A DNA stretch of 9,360 bases from positions 1 through 9,360 of the forward strand of contig JAWXCM010000218.1 in assembly GCA_034408745.1 (NCBI GenBank), read 5' to 3'. Made by a program: the position numbers and the translations under genes. The notes below the pieces were generated by a model, which worked only from the letters and a program-made list of their open reading frames with translations, ran no database searches and was not told the origin of the DNA. Numbering within the stretch: position 1 is the first letter of the stretch; each line of letters begins with the position of its first letter. The DNA is from JAWXCM01 sp034408745 (GTDB lineage: Bacteria > Acidobacteriota > Terriglobia > Bryobacterales > Bryobacteraceae). Below, piece after piece: positions 7,363 to 9,360 of the stretch.

Positions 7363-8727
7363 ATGACACGACGCGATCTCCTCTCGACTATCGGTGGCGG
7401 CTTCGGCCTGGTGGGACTGCAGTCCGTGATGGGCGCGGAGAACCCGCTGACCCCCAAGCCCTCCCACTTCGCACCGAAAGCGAAGCGGGTGATCTATCTG
7501 TTCCTCAACGGCGGCCCCTCGCAGGTAGACACCTTCGACCCTAAGCCGATGCTGACGAAGCATCACGGTACGCCCATGCCCACCGGCAATCTCAAAACGG
7601 AGCGCAAGACGGGCAACCTGCTCCGCTCGCCCTTCGAGTTCAAACGGTACGGCAAGAGCGGCATCGAAGTCAGTGAGATATTCCCAAAGCTCGGCTCCAT
7701 GGTCGATGATCTGACCGTCATCCGGTCTATGTACACTGAGCTCCCCAACCACGAGCCATCGCTGCTCATGCTCAACACCGGCGACAAGCTCGTCGGCAGG
7801 CCCTCGATGGGTTCGTGGCTGACATACGGGCTCGGCACTGAGAACCAGAACCTGCCGGGGTATATCGTTCTGTGCCCTGGCTTCCCGGTTATCGGTCCGC
7901 AGCTCTGGGCGTCCAGTTTCCTGCCCGCCGTCCATCAGGGCACCTACATCTCGCTCGAGGAGAAAGAAACAAAGAAGCTCATCGCCAACATCCGCAATGA
8001 GCATCAGGGACCGGAACAGCAGCGCAAAGAGCTCGACTTACTCGAGAAGCTGAACCGCATGCACCTGGCGAAGGAAGGCAAGGACACCCAGTTGGAATCG
8101 GCCATCCAGTCGGCCGAGATCGCGTATCGCATGCAGACCGAAGCGCCCGACGCCTTCGACATTACGAAGGAGCCCGAGGCCGTCCGCGAGCGCTACGGCA
8201 GCCACGACTTTGGCCGCGGCTGTCTGATGGCCCGCCGGCTCATTGAGCGCGGTGTCCGCATGGTGCAGGTCTACTTCGGCAACTTCCAGCCCTGGGACAA
8301 CCACGACGACATCGAACTGCACCGCCCGCTGGCCGCGCAGGCCGATGGCCCCATCGCGTCGCTGCTGCAGGATTTGAAGGCAAGCGGCCTGCTCGAAGAA
8401 ACCGTGGTGCTGATCGGCGGCGAGTTCGGCAGAACGCCGGCTGTCGAAGTAGGCGGTCTGGTGAAGGTGCAGAACGGCCGCGACCACAACAACCACGGCT
8501 TCACGTACCTGGTAGCAGGCGGTGGCTTTAAGAAGGGTTTCACCTACGGCGCGACGGACGACTTCGGGTTCCAGTCGGTAGAGAAGAAGGTCCACGTGCA
8601 TGATCTGCACGCCACCGTGCTGAACCAGCTTGGGCTCGACCACACAAAGCTGACGCACTTCTACAGTGGCCGCAACTTCCGGCTCACCGATGTAGCCGGC
8701 ACGGTGGTTAAAGACATAATCGTGTAG
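7363..8727 (+). CDS. Tat-exported DUF1501 protein
   Basis: DUF1501 family protein, 454 residues, a full-length member of the alkaline-phosphatase/sulfatase-like fold clan; the substrate is unknown. The N-terminus MTRRDLLSTIGGGFGLVGLQ is a twin-arginine signal (TRRDLL), so it is probably folded and loaded with metal before export. Family blocks are NGGPSQVDTFDPKP (49-62, with a potential metal-binding Asp57), WDNHDD (311-316), GGEFGRTP (352-359), GRDHNNHGF (372-380) and HVHDLHAT (411-418). The His/Asp clusters match the expected metal ligands of the fold, but catalytic activity is not shown for most members. A highly charged helical stretch spans about 199-250. The start at 7363 is one base after the previous stop with no strong ribosome site, suggesting translational coupling. 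DUF1553 and DUF1501 genes are commonly neighbours in Planctomycetes, Verrucomicrobia and Acidobacteria, which supports a shared function outside the cytoplasm. Confidence 0.95.
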   Translation: MTRRDLLSTIGGGFGLVGLQSVMGAENPLTPKPSHFAPKAKRVIYLFLNGGPSQVDTFDPKPMLTKHHGTPMPTGNLKTERKTGNLLRSPFEFKRYGKSGIEVSEIFPKLGSMVDDLTVIRSMYTELPNHEPSLLMLNTGDKLVGRPSMGSWLTYGLGTENQNLPGYIVLCPGFPVIGPQLWASSFLPAVHQGTYISLEEKETKKLIANIRNEHQGPEQQRKELDLLEKLNRMHLAKEGKDTQLESAIQSAEIAYRMQTEAPDAFDITKEPEAVRERYGSHDFGRGCLMARRLIERGVRMVQVYFGNFQPWDNHDDIELHRPLAAQADGPIASLLQDLKASGLLEETVVLIGGEFGRTPAVEVGGLVKVQNGRDHNNHGFTYLVAGGGFKKGFTYGATDDFGFQSVEKKVHVHDLHATVLNQLGLDHTKLTHFYSGRNFRLTDVAGTVVKDIIV

Positions 8728-9360
8728 TGCGCTCCCTCATCCTGGCGGTAACCGCGCTGTCATGCGCGGTGGCGGCAGATTATACGGCACCCGCAGGCAC
8801 GCGGCCCGCTCACGCCAAACCTGAGAACACAGTGCTGCCCGGCGGTAGGTTACTCTCGCCGGTCGGCACGCACTTCATGACCGGCTCCGGCACGTTCGGC
8901 ATTGCCGTGAATGACGACGGCACAGTGGCCGCATCGGCCGACGGTGGCCCCAACGGCTTCTCCATTACGATCATTCAGAACGGCTCGGCGGACCGCCTGC
9001 GCACCAGGCGCCGTGGCGAGCCGGCCGATGACGACGATGACGACTGGCGCAGCGTGTTCATGGGCCTTGCCTTCGATGGCTCGGGCAACCTGTGGTCATC
9101 GGAGGGCAACTCCGGCCGAGTGCGTTTAGGCATGACCAAAGGCCCGGCCGTCAACCTCAACGTGAATGGATTCAAAGACAGCTACACCGGTGACCTCGTG
9201 CTGGACCGCCAGCGTGGCCGGCTGTACGTGGCGGACCAGGCCAACTTCCGAGTAGTCACCATCGACGCGGCAAAGCGCCGGGTGATTGCCAGCACGAAGG
9301 TCGGACGGCTGCCGTTCGCTCTCGCCATGTCGCCCGACGGCTCGCGACTCTACGTCACTC
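8727..9360 (+). CDS. Secreted YVTN/YncE-type beta-propeller protein (3' partial)
   Basis: Open frame of 211 codons from GTG 8727 with no stop before the window end. The GTG shares its first base with the TAG of the DUF1501 gene (TAGTG), which implies coupled translation. The N-terminus VRSLILAVTALSCAVAA is a Sec signal peptide, probably cut near AVAA-DY. The Cys at 13 does not fit a lipobox well. After a linker come propeller-like blades: GTFGIAVNDDGTVAAS (55-70), MGLAFDGSGNLWSSEGNSGRV (about 112-132), then GDLVLDRQRGRLYVADQANF and FALAMSPDGSRLYVT (197-211), the last matching the YVTN repeat pattern. The opening NTVLPGGRLLSPVGTHF resembles proteins that fuse a YncE-like propeller to a C-terminal phosphoesterase; that domain would lie beyond the window. 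A run of six Asp (101-106) interrupts the second blade. Role unknown; context suggests it works with the exported cytochrome and DUF1501 proteins. Confidence 0.85.
   Translation, partial: MRSLILAVTALSCAVAADYTAPAGTRPAHAKPENTVLPGGRLLSPVGTHFMTGSGTFGIAVNDDGTVAASADGGPNGFSITIIQNGSADRLRTRRRGEPADDDDDDWRSVFMGLAFDGSGNLWSSEGNSGRVRLGMTKGPAVNLNVNGFKDSYTGDLVLDRQRGRLYVADQANFRVVTIDAAKRRVIASTKVGRLPFALAMSPDGSRLYVT

Noticed and set aside
8038..8658. A 206-codon minus-strand frame opposite the DUF1501 gene
   Set aside because: Its translation shows no domain pattern and it is fully covered by the DUF1501 coding sequence with conserved motifs.

Overview
The window is a GC-rich, gene-dense bacterial segment. It holds eight protein-coding genes, six complete and two cut by the window ends, and no gap longer than about 66 bases. 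I see no rRNA, tRNA, CRISPR array, transposase or prophage gene. The family mix suggests an acidobacterium of the Bryobacter/Solibacter type: a planctomycete-type cytochrome with DUF1549/DUF1553, a neighbouring Tat-exported DUF1501 protein, a YVTN/YncE-type propeller, a polysaccharide-export permease and a DUF2461 protein. Planctomycetes and Verrucomicrobia carry the same cytochrome/DUF1501 pairs and cannot be excluded from sequence reading alone.

Left part (1-3172, + strand). A class I SAM-dependent methyltransferase runs in from before the window. Two back-to-back perfect hairpins sit in its reading frame at 8-45. Four bases after its stop comes an ABC-2 type permease of the polysaccharide/O-antigen export kind, with an unusual ~120-residue N-terminal extension. 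Ten bases further on is a complete acyl-CoA dehydrogenase. The first two genes look like the edge of a surface-glycan cluster. The dehydrogenase is metabolically unrelated and may just be a close neighbour.

Middle part (3157-4742, - strand). Two genes read leftwards: an NAD(P)-binding atypical SDR/NmrA-like protein, then a DUF2461 (TIGR02453-type) protein 29 bases behind it. The 3' end of the DUF2461 gene overlaps the 3' end of the acyl-CoA dehydrogenase gene by 16 bases (convergent overlap).

Right part (4809-9360, + strand). A tightly packed cassette starts from a 66-base divergent intergenic region. It holds a secreted 850-residue haem c protein (PSCyt1-DUF1549-DUF1553), then after one spacer base a Tat-exported DUF1501 protein, then a secreted beta-propeller protein whose GTG start overlaps the DUF1501 stop by one base. 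The propeller gene runs off the window end. The packing implies one transcript with translational coupling. The three products are all predicted outside the cytoplasm, two by Sec and one by Tat. This is the most system-like part of the window. The cytochrome/DUF1501 pair is a known but functionally uncharacterised association; the coupled propeller is the less familiar element.

Nothing in the window is convincingly a wholly new system. The most useful leads are the twin palindrome inside a reading frame, the N-terminally extended export permease, and the three-gene exported cytochrome cassette.
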